Assembly: GCF_007859075.1 (NCBI RefSeq)
Contig: NZ_VOAK01000011.1
Span: forward strand, 1,426,001 to 1,490,000
Direction of reading: 5' to 3'
Source: Gemmobacter aquaticus
GTDB taxonomy: Bacteria; Pseudomonadota; Alphaproteobacteria; Rhodobacterales; Rhodobacteraceae
DNA length: 64,000 bases
A model generated the notes under the pieces. That model did not search any database. It was not told the origin of the DNA and was given only the letters and a program-made list of their open reading frames with translations. Made by a program: the position numbers and the translations under genes. Of this stretch, positions 28,317-36,189 are shown in pieces (the stretch's first letter is position 1; every line of letters starts with the position of its first letter).

Positions 28317-29594
28317 ATGCAAAACAGCGAAGTGGCAAAGCGCCGTGTCGAAGCCGTGGCCCGTGGCGTGGGGATGCAGACCCAGATCTATGCGGACCGT
28401 GCGCTGAACTCGGAAATCTGGGATATCGAAGGCAACCGCTACATCGACTTTGCAGCCGGTATTGCCGTGGTGAACACCGGGCATTGCCATCCCAAGGTCA
28501 TGGCCGCCGTGGCCGAGCAGATGGGCCGCTTTACCCACACCTGCCATCAGGTTCTGCCCTATGAGAACTACATCCGCCTGGCCGAACGCCTGAACGCCGC
28601 AGCTCCGGGCGACTATGCCAAGAAGACGATCTTCGTCACCACCGGCGCCGAGGCCGTTGAAAACGCGGTGAAGATCGCGCGCATCCATACCGGCCGCAAT
28701 GCCGTGATCGCTTTTGGCGGGGCCTTCCACGGGCGGACCTTCATGGGCATGACGCTGACCGGCAAGGTCGAGCCTTACAAGAAGGGCTTCGGCGCGATGA
28801 TGCCCGATGTCTATCACGTGCCCTTCCCGCAGGATGTGCATGGCGTGACGACCGAAGATGCCATGTCCGGCATCACCAAGCTGTTCAAGAACGACCTCGA
28901 TCCGGGCCGCGTTGCCGCCATCATCTTTGAACCCGTGCAGGGCGAAGGTGGCTTCTACCCTGCCCCCGCCGACTTGGTGCGCGCCATCCGTAAGCTTTGT
29001 GACGATCATGGAATCGTGATGATCGCCGACGAGGTGCAGACCGGCTTTGCCCGCACCGGCACCATGTTCGCCATGCACGGCTATGACGTGACAGCCGACC
29101 TGACCACCATGGCCAAAGGTCTGGGCGGTGGCCTGCCGATCGCCGCAGTGACCGGCAAGGCCGAGATCATGGACGCCGCCAATCCCGGCGGTCTGGGCGG
29201 CACCTATGGCGGCAACCCGCTGGGCATCGCGGCAGCCCATGCCGTTCTCGACGTGATCGCCGAGGAAAAGCTCTGTGACCGCGCCAATGAACTGGGCAGC
29301 CGCCTGAAGCAAAAGCTGGAAGCGATCCGCTCCACCACGCCCGAGATCAGCGACATCCGCGGCCCGGGCTTCATGGTCGCGGTCGAGTTCGCAAACCCGT
29401 CGAACAAGGCGCCGGATGCCGATTTCACCAACCGCGTGAAGACCGAAGCGCAGAAGCGTGGCCTGATCCTGCTGACCTGCGGCGTTTATGGCAACGTGGT
29501 CCGCTTCCTTGCGCCCATCACCATTCCGGACGCGATCTTCGCCGAGGCGATGGACATCCTCGAGGCATCCGTCGCGGCGGCCCGCCAGGCGTGA
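28317..29594 (+). CDS. gabT: 4-aminobutyrate--2-oxoglutarate transaminase
   Basis: PLP-dependent class-III aminotransferase transferring the amino group of GABA to 2-oxoglutarate. 425 aa, the normal GabT length. Cofactor Lys267 is in TTMAKGLGGGLPIAAVTG; the NTGHCHPKV, TTGAEAVENAVKIAR and IADEVQTGFARTGTMFA motifs are all present. The start at 28317 (MQNSEVAKRRVEAVARG) is preceded by AAGGA; an in-frame start at 28251 is less like the family. Succinate-semialdehyde dehydrogenase (gabD) is absent from the window. GlxA-type regulator upstream. Confidence 0.92.
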   Translation: MQNSEVAKRRVEAVARGVGMQTQIYADRALNSEIWDIEGNRYIDFAAGIAVVNTGHCHPKVMAAVAEQMGRFTHTCHQVLPYENYIRLAERLNAAAPGDYAKKTIFVTTGAEAVENAVKIARIHTGRNAVIAFGGAFHGRTFMGMTLTGKVEPYKKGFGAMMPDVYHVPFPQDVHGVTTEDAMSGITKLFKNDLDPGRVAAIIFEPVQGEGGFYPAPADLVRAIRKLCDDHGIVMIADEVQTGFARTGTMFAMHGYDVTADLTTMAKGLGGGLPIAAVTGKAEIMDAANPGGLGGTYGGNPLGIAAAHAVLDVIAEEKLCDRANELGSRLKQKLEAIRSTTPEISDIRGPGFMVAVEFANPSNKAPDADFTNRVKTEAQKRGLILLTCGVYGNVVRFLAPITIPDAIFAEAMDILEASVAAARQA

Positions 29595-29604
29595 TCTGCC
29601 GGAA

Positions 29605-29652
29605 GCGGGGGCCAGCCCCCGCACCCCCGGGATATTTTCGAAAAGAAGAAAG
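29605..29652 (+). repeat. Composite intergenic repeat, copy 4
   Basis: Hairpin GCGGGGGC / GCCCCCGC (29605-29622) followed by ACCCCCGGGATATTTTC and GAAAAGAAGAAAG, starting 10 nt after the gabT stop. Confidence 0.75.
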
Positions 29653-29653
29653 C

Positions 29654-29697
29654 AGCCCCGGATCGGTCAACGCCGACCCGGGGCTCTTCTCCTTTTA
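29654..29697 (+). terminator. Terminator of gabT
   Basis: AGCCCCGGaTCGG (29654-29666) / CCGAcCCGGGGCT (29673-29685) with one mismatch, 6-nt loop, followed by CTTCTCCTTTT. Confidence 0.7.
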
Positions 29698-29767
29698 CGG
29701 TCATCGGCGTCCCCGCCTGTACCGCATCCCCAGATCATCCGATTCCCGTAAACAAAGCCTTACCCGG

Positions 29768-29839
29768 CTTCTTCTTTTCAGAAATATCCTCGGGGGGTGA
29801 ATTGGGCCGCAGGACCAAGAGGGGGGCAGACAGCCCCCC
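29768..29839 (-). repeat. Composite intergenic repeat, copy 5 (inverted)
   Basis: On the minus strand: hairpin GGGGGGC / GCCCCCC (plus 29821-29839), spacer, CACCCCCCGAGGATATTTC and TGAAAAGAAGAAG. Inverted relative to copy 4. Confidence 0.75.
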
Positions 29840-29904
29840 ATTCCTCTGTCGTTGCCATCAACTGGAGCATTGTGCACTTGCGGCACCGGCGCTAATCCGG
29901 GGGC

Positions 29905-30627
29905 ATGGACAGCGGCATCATCCTCAATCAGGTCGGCTTCAGCGTGCAGGGCAAGGTGATCCTTCACGAGATCAGCCTGTCATTGACCGGCCGCCGCATT
30001 GCGATCATCGGGCGGAACGGGTCTGGCAAGACGACACTTCTGCGGCTGATGGCTGGTCTGATGGCGCCGACTTCTGGCACGGTCCGAGTTGCGGGACTTG
30101 ACCCTGCCGCCGAGCGCAAGGCCATGCTTCGCGGCATCGGCATCCTGTTCCAGAACCCAGATCACCAGATTATCTTTCCGACCGTCGAGGAGGAACTGGC
30201 CTTTGGCCTGCGGCAAATGGGGATGAACGCAAAGGAAGCGGGCGCCCGCGTACTTGCAATGCTGAGGACCGAGGGGCGCGCGCACTGGGCATCTGCACCC
30301 GTTTCCAGCCTGAGCCAGGGGCAGCGGCAATGGCTCTGTCTGATGGCGGTTCTGCTGATGGAACCCGAGACACTTCTGCTGGACGAGCCCTTTGCGGCGC
30401 TCGACCTTCCCACGCAGGCGAGGCTGCAGCGGCGGATGTCGCAGCTTGATCAACGTGTCGTGACGATCAGCCATGACCCCGCGACGGTCATCGACTGTGA
30501 CCATGTGGTCTGGATCGAAAACGGCAGAGTCGCGGCCGAGGGGGTACCAGCCGAGGTTCTCCCCGCCTTCAAGGACGAGATGGACCGGCTGGGACTACGC
30601 GATGCTGACACTGACCTCGCCGGTTGA
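29905..30627 (+). CDS. bioM: Biotin ECF transporter ATPase
   Basis: Energy-coupling ATPase of the BioMNY biotin importer, 240 aa. Walker A GRNGSGKTTLL (about 37-47), Q-loop ILFQNPDHQIIFPTVEEELAFGL, which is the CbiO-type signature of ECF ATPases, signature SSLSQGQRQWLCLMAVLL, Walker B ETLLLDEPFAALDLP and H-loop VVTISHDPATV. The gene overlaps bioN by 26 nt. Biotin supply is directly relevant to pccA in this window. The protein also resembles CbiO; the bioN and bioY neighbours decide the assignment. Confidence 0.92.
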   Translation: MDSGIILNQVGFSVQGKVILHEISLSLTGRRIAIIGRNGSGKTTLLRLMAGLMAPTSGTVRVAGLDPAAERKAMLRGIGILFQNPDHQIIFPTVEEELAFGLRQMGMNAKEAGARVLAMLRTEGRAHWASAPVSSLSQGQRQWLCLMAVLLMEPETLLLDEPFAALDLPTQARLQRRMSQLDQRVVTISHDPATVIDCDHVVWIENGRVAAEGVPAEVLPAFKDEMDRLGLRDADTDLAG

Positions 30628-31198
30628 AACCCCGCTGCATCACTGGCCGGCGGGCGCCAAGCTTTTGCTGGTCGCCGCGGGGACTATGGTGATCTTTGCC
30701 TTGCCCGACTGGCGGTGGGGGCTTGGCGCCCTCGCCCTGATCGCGGCGGGTTATCTGGCGCTCGGCCAGGACTTCGCGCGGACGGGGCTGCGGCTCTTGC
30801 GCCCGCTCTGGCCTTTTCTGCTGGTTCTGGCGGTCTGGCATCTGTGGCTGCAAGAACCGGGCCGCGGCGTTCTGCTGGCGTCGCGGATGTTCGCGGCAGT
30901 GGCACTGGCCAATCTGGTGACGATGACGACCCGGCTGGATGCCATGATGGCCGTCATCCAGCGGCTTCTCACACCCCTCGCGCGCTTCGGGCTGCGCCCC
31001 GAGGTCGTCGCGCTTTCCATTGCATTGGTCATCCGCTTTGTCCCCGTTCTGCTGGACAAAGCGACACAATTGCGACAGTCATGGCGCGCGCGCAGTCCAA
31101 AAACACCTGCCGCCTCTATCATCCTTCCGCTGGCGGTGCTGGCACTGGATGACGCCGATCACGTGGCCGAGGCGTTGCGGGCGCGGGGCGGTCTATGA
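30602..31198 (+). CDS. bioN: Biotin ECF transporter transmembrane (T) subunit
   Basis: EcfT-type membrane coupling subunit, 198 aa: helices LLLVAAGTMVIFAL, LGALALIAAGYLAL, LWPFLLVLAVWHLWL and VVALSIALVIRFVPVLLD, and the Arg-containing coupling segments (QSWRARSPK and ALRARGG) that contact the ATPase, the usual Ala-Arg-Gly motifs of T components. Short like other BioN proteins. It starts inside the end of bioM, so translation is coupled. Confidence 0.88.
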   Translation: MLTLTSPVETPLHHWPAGAKLLLVAAGTMVIFALPDWRWGLGALALIAAGYLALGQDFARTGLRLLRPLWPFLLVLAVWHLWLQEPGRGVLLASRMFAAVALANLVTMTTRLDAMMAVIQRLLTPLARFGLRPEVVALSIALVIRFVPVLLDKATQLRQSWRARSPKTPAASIILPLAVLALDDADHVAEALRARGGL

Positions 31199-31224
31199 CG
31201 ATACAGGACCAACAGGAGACACGA

Positions 31225-31767
31225 ATGGAACGCAATATCACCCACATCGCGCTTTTCGCGGCGCTGATCGCAGTTCTTGGCCTCGTGCCGAAGATCGACC
31301 TGATCTCGGGCGTGCCGATCACGGCGCAGTCGCTGGGCATCATGCTCTGTGGCACGGTTCTGGGCGCGCGGCGCGGGGCCTTGGCGGTACTTCTGTTCCT
31401 CGGTCTGGTTGCGGCAGGTCTGCCGCTGCTGTCAGGCGGGCGCGGTGGTCTGGGCGTCTTTGCCGGCCCCTCGGTCGGCTATCTGGTGGGCTTCCCGATT
31501 GCCGCCTTTGTCGCGGGCCTGGTGGTGGAACGCTGGAAGGTCTCGATCGGTATCGCCAGCTTTGCGGGCGCCGTGCTGGGTGGCATCGTCGTGATGCACA
31601 TCTTTGGCATCATCGGGATGTCGATCATGCTGGGCAAGTCGCTCACCGAGGCCGCTATGCTCGCCGTGCCGTTCATCGCGGGCGATCTGCTGAAATCGGG
31701 TCTTGCGGCAGGCATCACGCGTGGCCTCGCGCGGGCGCGCCCTGCATCGGTGCTGTCGCGGAACTGA
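31225..31767 (+). CDS. bioY: Biotin transporter substrate-binding membrane protein
   Basis: S component that binds biotin, 180 aa with about six helices. Typical BioY segments: NITHIALFAALIAVLGLVPK, GVPITAQSLGIMLCGTVLG, LFLGLVAAGLPLLSGGRGGL and FAGPSVGYLVGFPIAAFVAG. GGAG lies 6 nt before the ATG at 31225; an ATG at 31195 overlapping the bioN stop would add ten residues. It is the last gene of bioMNY. Confidence 0.95.
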   Translation: MERNITHIALFAALIAVLGLVPKIDLISGVPITAQSLGIMLCGTVLGARRGALAVLLFLGLVAAGLPLLSGGRGGLGVFAGPSVGYLVGFPIAAFVAGLVVERWKVSIGIASFAGAVLGGIVVMHIFGIIGMSIMLGKSLTEAAMLAVPFIAGDLLKSGLAAGITRGLARARPASVLSRN

Positions 31768-31796
31768 TGCCCGGCGACCACGACGATTTATGCGCA

Positions 31797-31823
31797 AGGG
31801 CGGCCCGGTCGGGCCGCCCTTTC
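31797..31823. terminator. Bidirectional terminator between bioY and the thiolase
   Basis: AGGGCGGCCC (31797-31806) / GGGCCGCCCT (31811-31820) with a 4-nt loop and TTTC tract. The convergent genes bioY and the thiolase share it. Confidence 0.75.
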
Positions 31824-31824
31824 T

Positions 31825-32910
31825 TCATGGCGTGATAACAAGCGCAGAGCCGATCCCGCCTGCCGCCGCGATGGCGGCGAGGCCCGCACCGTCCCGCAGA
31901 TCATGGAACAGCCGCGCCACCAGCACCGCGCCCGATGCGCCAATCGGATGGCCGCGCGCCAAGGCTCCACCACCGAGATTCACGCGATCTTCAGGCAACT
32001 GGCAGGCCCCCAAACAAGCCAGCGCCTGTACGGCATAGGCCTCCATCAGCTCGATCCGCTCCAGCGCGGCGGGTTGAAGGCCTGCCGCAAGCAACGTGGC
32101 ATTGATTGCGGGCACCGGTGACAGGCCCGGCTCATCTGGCACCGCCCCGCAGGTTTCCGCCGCGATGACCCGCATCGCGCGCGCGGCCCGACGGGCGTAG
32201 TCCCTTGTGGTCACGACGGCAAAGGCCGCCGCATCGGCGGCGACGGCGGTTGTTCCCGCTGTCACACTGCCCGCAAGTGCCGGGGCGCGGGCCAGGGTCC
32301 GGGCGGAAAGGTTGCGGGCAAAGGGGTCACGCGCCTGCCCGGCCAATACCACCATCTCGGGGAACGTGGCCTGCATCGCCAGTCGATGTGACCGCAATGC
32401 CCAGTCTTCCTGCATGGCGCGGCTGATGTTCAGGCGCGCAGCCAGCGCAGCGGCAGCCTCGGTCATGTCAGGGTCGCGATCCGGCCATGGGGTGAAGGGC
32501 GGCGCGTCATAGGGTTCAGGCTCTGCCCCCGGCGCCGTCGCAAGGCGCAGCGGGCGGCGCGAGTAGCTTTCCGCCCCGCCCGCAACGACAACCTGTGCCT
32601 GACCGGACGCGACCATGGCCACCGCGATGCGGATGGCGTCGAGCCCGCCCGCGCATTGCCGGTCGATGCTCAGCCCCGCGACCCGCTCGGGCAGGCCCGC
32701 CGACAGCGCGGCAAGTCGTGCCGGATTGCCGCCCGCGCCAAGCGCATTCGAGAGGATCAGCTCGTCAACGTCCTCTGGCGCGATACCGGCATCGGTGAGG
32801 GCTGCGGCGATCACGGGGGCTGCCATTTCATGCGGCAAGAGATGCGCGAACACCCCGCCGCGTGGGCAAACTGCGGTACGACGGGCGGCGGTGATCCAGA
32901 CCTCAGCCAT
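31825..32910 (-). CDS. Thiolase-family protein, atypical active site (YhfS-like)
   Basis: 361-aa member of the thiolase superfamily, somewhat short. The acylated Cys86 is present in SIDRQCAGGLDAIR and the His of GGGALARGHPIGASGA is present. Two other positions differ from degradative or biosynthetic thiolases: the NEAF motif reads LMEAYAVQ (Asn to Met), and the C-terminal catalytic Cys of CIGGG is missing (AIAAAGGIGSALVI). It may be a non-decarboxylating condensing or acyl-transfer enzyme rather than an acetyl-CoA acetyltransferase. It overlaps the AMP-ligase stop and lies convergent to bioMNY, recalling Bacillus yhfS-yhfT-bioY. Confidence 0.8.
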   Translation of the reverse strand: MAEVWITAARRTAVCPRGGVFAHLLPHEMAAPVIAAALTDAGIAPEDVDELILSNALGAGGNPARLAALSAGLPERVAGLSIDRQCAGGLDAIRIAVAMVASGQAQVVVAGGAESYSRRPLRLATAPGAEPEPYDAPPFTPWPDRDPDMTEAAAALAARLNISRAMQEDWALRSHRLAMQATFPEMVVLAGQARDPFARNLSARTLARAPALAGSVTAGTTAVAADAAAFAVVTTRDYARRAARAMRVIAAETCGAVPDEPGLSPVPAINATLLAAGLQPAALERIELMEAYAVQALACLGACQLPEDRVNLGGGALARGHPIGASGAVLVARLFHDLRDGAGLAAIAAAGGIGSALVITP

Positions 32911-34072
32911 TCGTTCGGCCGCCATGGTCTTGCATGAGCTGCGCCAGATCGGTCTTGCCCGATGGCAAGAGCGGCAGGCTGGCGCGCCAGTGCAGACGCC
33001 GCGGCGCCATCAACGGGCCGAAAGACGCGCGCAGAGCGGCGAGGATGGCAGGCTCTTGTGACGCATCGCCAACCACACAGGCCGTCAGAACGTGACCGCG
33101 GCGTAAATCCGGCACGGCGATGACGGCGCCCGCCTGCACACCGGGTTGCACGGCCAGAACCTCTTCGATCACCTCCAGCTGCACGGTCTGATCGGCGACC
33201 TTGACCCTGCGCCCGATCCGCCCGGTCAGCCAGAGATACCCGTCCTCAATCCGACCGCATTCACCCGGCGCGACCCAGCCATCCTGCCAGAGCGCAGCAC
33301 CGGGACGCGCAGCCCCGTCTCGTGCGGCATCGAGAGCGAGATAGGGTGAGCGGACCCAGATCACCCCCTCGCGACACGCGATCTCAACCCCCGGATAAGG
33401 GCGCCCGACGCTGCCGGCAGGCGTTTCAGCATCCGACATCGTGATGAAGCTTGTTTCTGCCGCGCCGTAGAACTCGGTCACCTTTGCATCCGTGCGCGCA
33501 GACAGGGCCGAGCGGTCAGCCTGAGCCAGCTTTGCACCGCCCACGATGACGTGGCGCAAGCGGGGCCAATCGATGCCTGCCTCGACCAGCCCTTTCAGTT
33601 GTGCGGGCGTGGTGTAGAGCACATCAATGGCGCGATCCGCCATCGCGCGCGCCTGCCGGTCGGGGCGCAAACCATCGAGCAGATGCGCCTCGGCGCCCAG
33701 ATGCAGCGCCTCGATCGCCGCATAGAGCGCAAGCGAATGGATCAGCGCACCCGGCACCCCGACCCGCGTATCCGGCCCCAGATCAAAGAGCCGCGCATTG
33801 ACGCGGAAGCTTTCGATCCAGCTTTGCTGGCTGCGGGTGATCCGCGCAGGCGTGCCAGAGCTTCCACCGGTCAAGGTTTGAAAGACGCCCTCGCCCACGG
33901 CAAGCGGACCTGTGCCCCCGATCCGGAACGCGGGCGCGCCGATGACGCTTTGCAAGGCAGCCGCAGCCGGTCTTGGTGGCATCAGAACCGGGTGCATGGC
34001 TGCAGCCCCCTGAAGGTGCCGCACGCCCTGCGCATCAACGGCGACCGCAGCGGGATGCCAGACAAACCGCAT
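32903..34072 (-). CDS. AMP-forming acyl-CoA ligase-like protein (YhfT-like), N-terminus short
   Basis: ANL-superfamily adenylating enzyme, 389 aa as written. It carries the P-loop-like TGGSSGTPARITRS, the adenylate motif EFYGAAETSFITM, TGRIGRRVKV and the C-terminal catalytic Lys in LPSGKTDLAQL. Typical ligases of this type exceed 480 aa, so the N-terminal part of the fold is short. The start codon overlaps the TGA of a 20-codon leader reading frame that has the better ribosome-binding site (see next entry). It overlaps the thiolase by 8 nt. A pimeloyl- or other acyl-CoA/ACP activating role linked to biotin is an inference from context. Confidence 0.75.
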   Translation of the reverse strand: MRFVWHPAAVAVDAQGVRHLQGAAAMHPVLMPPRPAAAALQSVIGAPAFRIGGTGPLAVGEGVFQTLTGGSSGTPARITRSQQSWIESFRVNARLFDLGPDTRVGVPGALIHSLALYAAIEALHLGAEAHLLDGLRPDRQARAMADRAIDVLYTTPAQLKGLVEAGIDWPRLRHVIVGGAKLAQADRSALSARTDAKVTEFYGAAETSFITMSDAETPAGSVGRPYPGVEIACREGVIWVRSPYLALDAARDGAARPGAALWQDGWVAPGECGRIEDGYLWLTGRIGRRVKVADQTVQLEVIEEVLAVQPGVQAGAVIAVPDLRRGHVLTACVVGDASQEPAILAALRASFGPLMAPRRLHWRASLPLLPSGKTDLAQLMQDHGGRTNG

Positions 34073-34134
34073 CAGGCTGCACCACAGGCAAGCGCTTGGG
34101 CAAACACGGCAGCAGGTGGCGGGGCTTGGGTCAT
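34072..34134 (-). CDS. 20-codon leader ORF or frameshifted N-terminus of the acyl ligase
   Basis: An ATG with a strong GGAGG 4 nt upstream begins MTQAPPPAAVFAQALACGAA and stops at TGA, which overlaps the ATG of the acyl ligase (TGATG). The FAQAL segment resembles the N-terminal helix usual for AMP-ligases, so it is either a coupled leader peptide or the true N-terminus separated by a frameshift. Confidence 0.45.
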   Translation of the reverse strand: MTQAPPPAAVFAQALACGAA

Positions 34135-34199
34135 CGATCCTCCGGTTCGGGACACAGGTTAGCCAATGCCATTGGGCATGGCCAGACCCGCAGGGTGCA

Positions 34200-34247
34200 G
34201 CGGGGCTCTGCCCCGCACCCCGGGATACTTGGAAAAGGAAAGAGGGT
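34200..34247 (+). repeat. Composite intergenic repeat, copy 6
   Basis: Hairpin GCGGGGC / GCCCCGC (34200-34216) followed by ACCCCGGGATACTTGG and AAAAGGAAAGAGG. It lies between the acyl ligase (minus) and the asparaginase (plus). Confidence 0.7.
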
Positions 34248-34302
34248 TGATCGCAAGCGCTGCGCGCGGCATGGAGGGGCCGAATGATCGAAGGGGGGAC
34301 TT

Positions 34303-35160
34303 ATGACTTTGCTGTTGATCCACACCGGCGGCACCATCGGCATGGGGCCGGGGCCTGGCGGTCTTTTTCCGGTTGAGGGCAAGCTGGAACGCGCGGTCGA
34401 GGCGCGTCTTCCCAAGGGGACCGAGTTGCTGGCCGAGGTCTTTGCCCCGCTTCTCGACAGCGCCGATGTGGGGCCCGCCCACTGGAACCGCATCCTCGAT
34501 ACGATCAGCGCCCACCCTGAGGCCGATGTGATCGTGTCTCATGGCACCGATACGATGGCGTATACGGGGGCCGCGCTGTCGCAGGCGCTGGCTGGCAGCG
34601 GGCGGCGGGTCATTCTGTGCGGGGCCATGGTGCCGCTTGGCATGCAGGGCGACGCAGAGGCGAACCTTGATCTGGCCATTGACGCCGCGCGTGCTGCGTC
34701 GCCGGGGGTATGGCTGGCCTTTGACGGCAGGCTCTGGCCCGCCGGGGCACTGGTCAAGACCGACAGCCATGCCCATGCTGCCTTCAGCACCGTACCGCAG
34801 GCAGAGGCGCCGCCACGCGCTGGCATCCGTTTTGCCGAACGCAAGCTTGCCGTGCTGACCTTGACGCCCGGTCTGCCTGCTGCCGCGATCGGGGCGATGC
34901 TGTCGCAGCTGGATGCCGCCGTGCTGCGGGTGTTCGGCGCCGGCACCGCGATGAATGATCCCGCATTTCTCGACGTGCTCTCTGCCGCAATAAACCGCGG
35001 GTGCCGTATCCGCGCCGTAAGCCAATGCCTGCATGGTGGACTGGAACCCGGTGCATATGCCGCAGGCGGCTGCCTCTGGTCGGCCGGGGTCGAGAATGGC
35101 GGCACCGAGACGCCGGAGGCAGCTCTGATCCGGCTGTGGCTGGACCTTTCGGCGCAATGA
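34303..35160 (+). CDS. L-asparaginase (type I-like)
   Basis: Hydrolyses asparagine to aspartate and ammonia. The two threonine motifs are intact: HTGGTIGM with Thr8 at the extreme N-terminus, and VSHGTDTMAYTGAALS with Thr82-Asp83 and the downstream Lys-side residues. At 285 aa it is shorter than the about 330-aa E. coli enzymes, with a compact C-terminal domain. No signal peptide, so it should be cytoplasmic. It is monocistronic between composite repeat copy 6 and msrP. Confidence 0.88.
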   Translation: MTLLLIHTGGTIGMGPGPGGLFPVEGKLERAVEARLPKGTELLAEVFAPLLDSADVGPAHWNRILDTISAHPEADVIVSHGTDTMAYTGAALSQALAGSGRRVILCGAMVPLGMQGDAEANLDLAIDAARAASPGVWLAFDGRLWPAGALVKTDSHAHAAFSTVPQAEAPPRAGIRFAERKLAVLTLTPGLPAAAIGAMLSQLDAAVLRVFGAGTAMNDPAFLDVLSAAINRGCRIRAVSQCLHGGLEPGAYAAGGCLWSAGVENGGTETPEAALIRLWLDLSAQ

Positions 35161-35240
35161 CCACGATCTTGTGATGTAATGAAACTGCGCTTTCCGACGA
35201 CTCGTATCATAAGGATAGGAAAACGAGCGGAGCGCGACCG

Positions 35241-36185
35241 ATGGCCGACAGATACACGACGAACCGTCTGAACAGCGGGCTGAGCTGGGCCGATGTGACG
35301 CCCAAAGAGGTATTCCTGAACCGTCGGCAGTGGCTTGCGGGCAGCGGGGCCATGGCGCTGGCCGCCACCCTGCCCCGTCAGGCGCAGGCCCGGATCGAGG
35401 CCGCAAAAAGCCGCTATTCGACCGACGAGGCTCCGAACAGCTTTGAAGACATCACAAGCTACAACAACTTCTACGAATTCGGCTTTGACAAGACCGATCC
35501 CGCCACCCATGCGGGCGGCCTGACGATCAGCCCCTGGACGGTCGAGATTGACGGGCTGGTCGAGAAACCCGGCAGCTACGACCTGGCCGATCTGGTCAAG
35601 GGCATGCCCATCGAGGAACGCATCTACCGCTTCCGCTGTGTCGAGGCCTGGTCGATGGTCATCCCCTGGATCGGGTTTGAGCTTGCAGCACTTCTGAACC
35701 GTGTGGGCGTGCAGCCCGGCGCGAAGTATGTGGCCTTCACCAGCCTTGCGCGGGCGGAAGAGATGCCGGGCGTGGCGCGCGGCCTGCTCGACTGGCCCTA
35801 TCGTGAGGGCCTGCGTCTGGATGAGGCGATGCATCCGCTGACCATTCTGGCGACAGGTCTTTATGGCGAGGAAATGCCACGCCAGAACGGCGCGCCGATC
35901 CGGCTGGTGGTGCCGTGGAAATACGGGTTCAAGTCGGCAAAAAGCCTTGTCCGGATCACCCTGACGGACAGCCAGCCGCCAACAACATGGAACATGATGC
36001 AGCCCAATGAATACGGGTTCTACGCCAATGTGAACCCCGAGGTCAGCCACCCGCGCTGGTCACAGGCGTCCGAGCGGCGCATTGGCGGGCTGTTTGCCAA
36101 GCGCGTCGATACCATCAAGTTCAACGGATACGGGGATCAGGTCGCATCGCTCTATGCCGGGCAGGATCTGGCCAAGGACTATTGA
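35241..36185 (+). CDS. msrP: Protein-methionine-sulfoxide reductase, molybdopterin subunit
   Basis: Periplasmic molybdoenzyme (YedY/MsrP) repairing oxidised methionines. 314 aa with a Tat signal ([17 protein letters not shown], Arg28-Arg29). The molybdenum-coordinating Cys133 is in [15 protein letters not shown], and the substrate-pocket segment [32 protein letters not shown] is standard. The heme partner msrQ follows 4 nt later, making a two-gene operon. Confidence 0.95.
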   Translation: MADRYTTNRLNSGLSWADVTPKEVFLNRRQWLAGSGAMALAATLPRQAQARIEAAKSRYSTDEAPNSFEDITSYNNFYEFGFDKTDPATHAGGLTISPWTVEIDGLVEKPGSYDLADLVKGMPIEERIYRFRCVEAWSMVIPWIGFELAALLNRVGVQPGAKYVAFTSLARAEEMPGVARGLLDWPYREGLRLDEAMHPLTILATGLYGEEMPRQNGAPIRLVVPWKYGFKSAKSLVRITLTDSQPPTTWNMMQPNEYGFYANVNPEVSHPRWSQASERRIGGLFAKRVDTIKFNGYGDQVASLYAGQDLAKDY

Positions 36186-36189
36186 TCAG

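Larger units (their letters stand above)
29595..29904. other. gabT-bioM intergenic region, 310 bp
   Basis: Holds two copies of the composite repeat in inverted orientation and the gabT terminator between them. The last 65 bp before bioM presumably contain its promoter. I see no gene here and no BioR-type TTATMKATAA box. Confidence 0.7.

Noticed and set aside
28122-29624. 500-codon open frame on minus strand
   Set aside because: Antisense to gabT, whose PLP motifs prove the plus strand is coding.
34539-36050. 503-codon open frame on minus strand
   Set aside because: Antisense to asparaginase and msrP.
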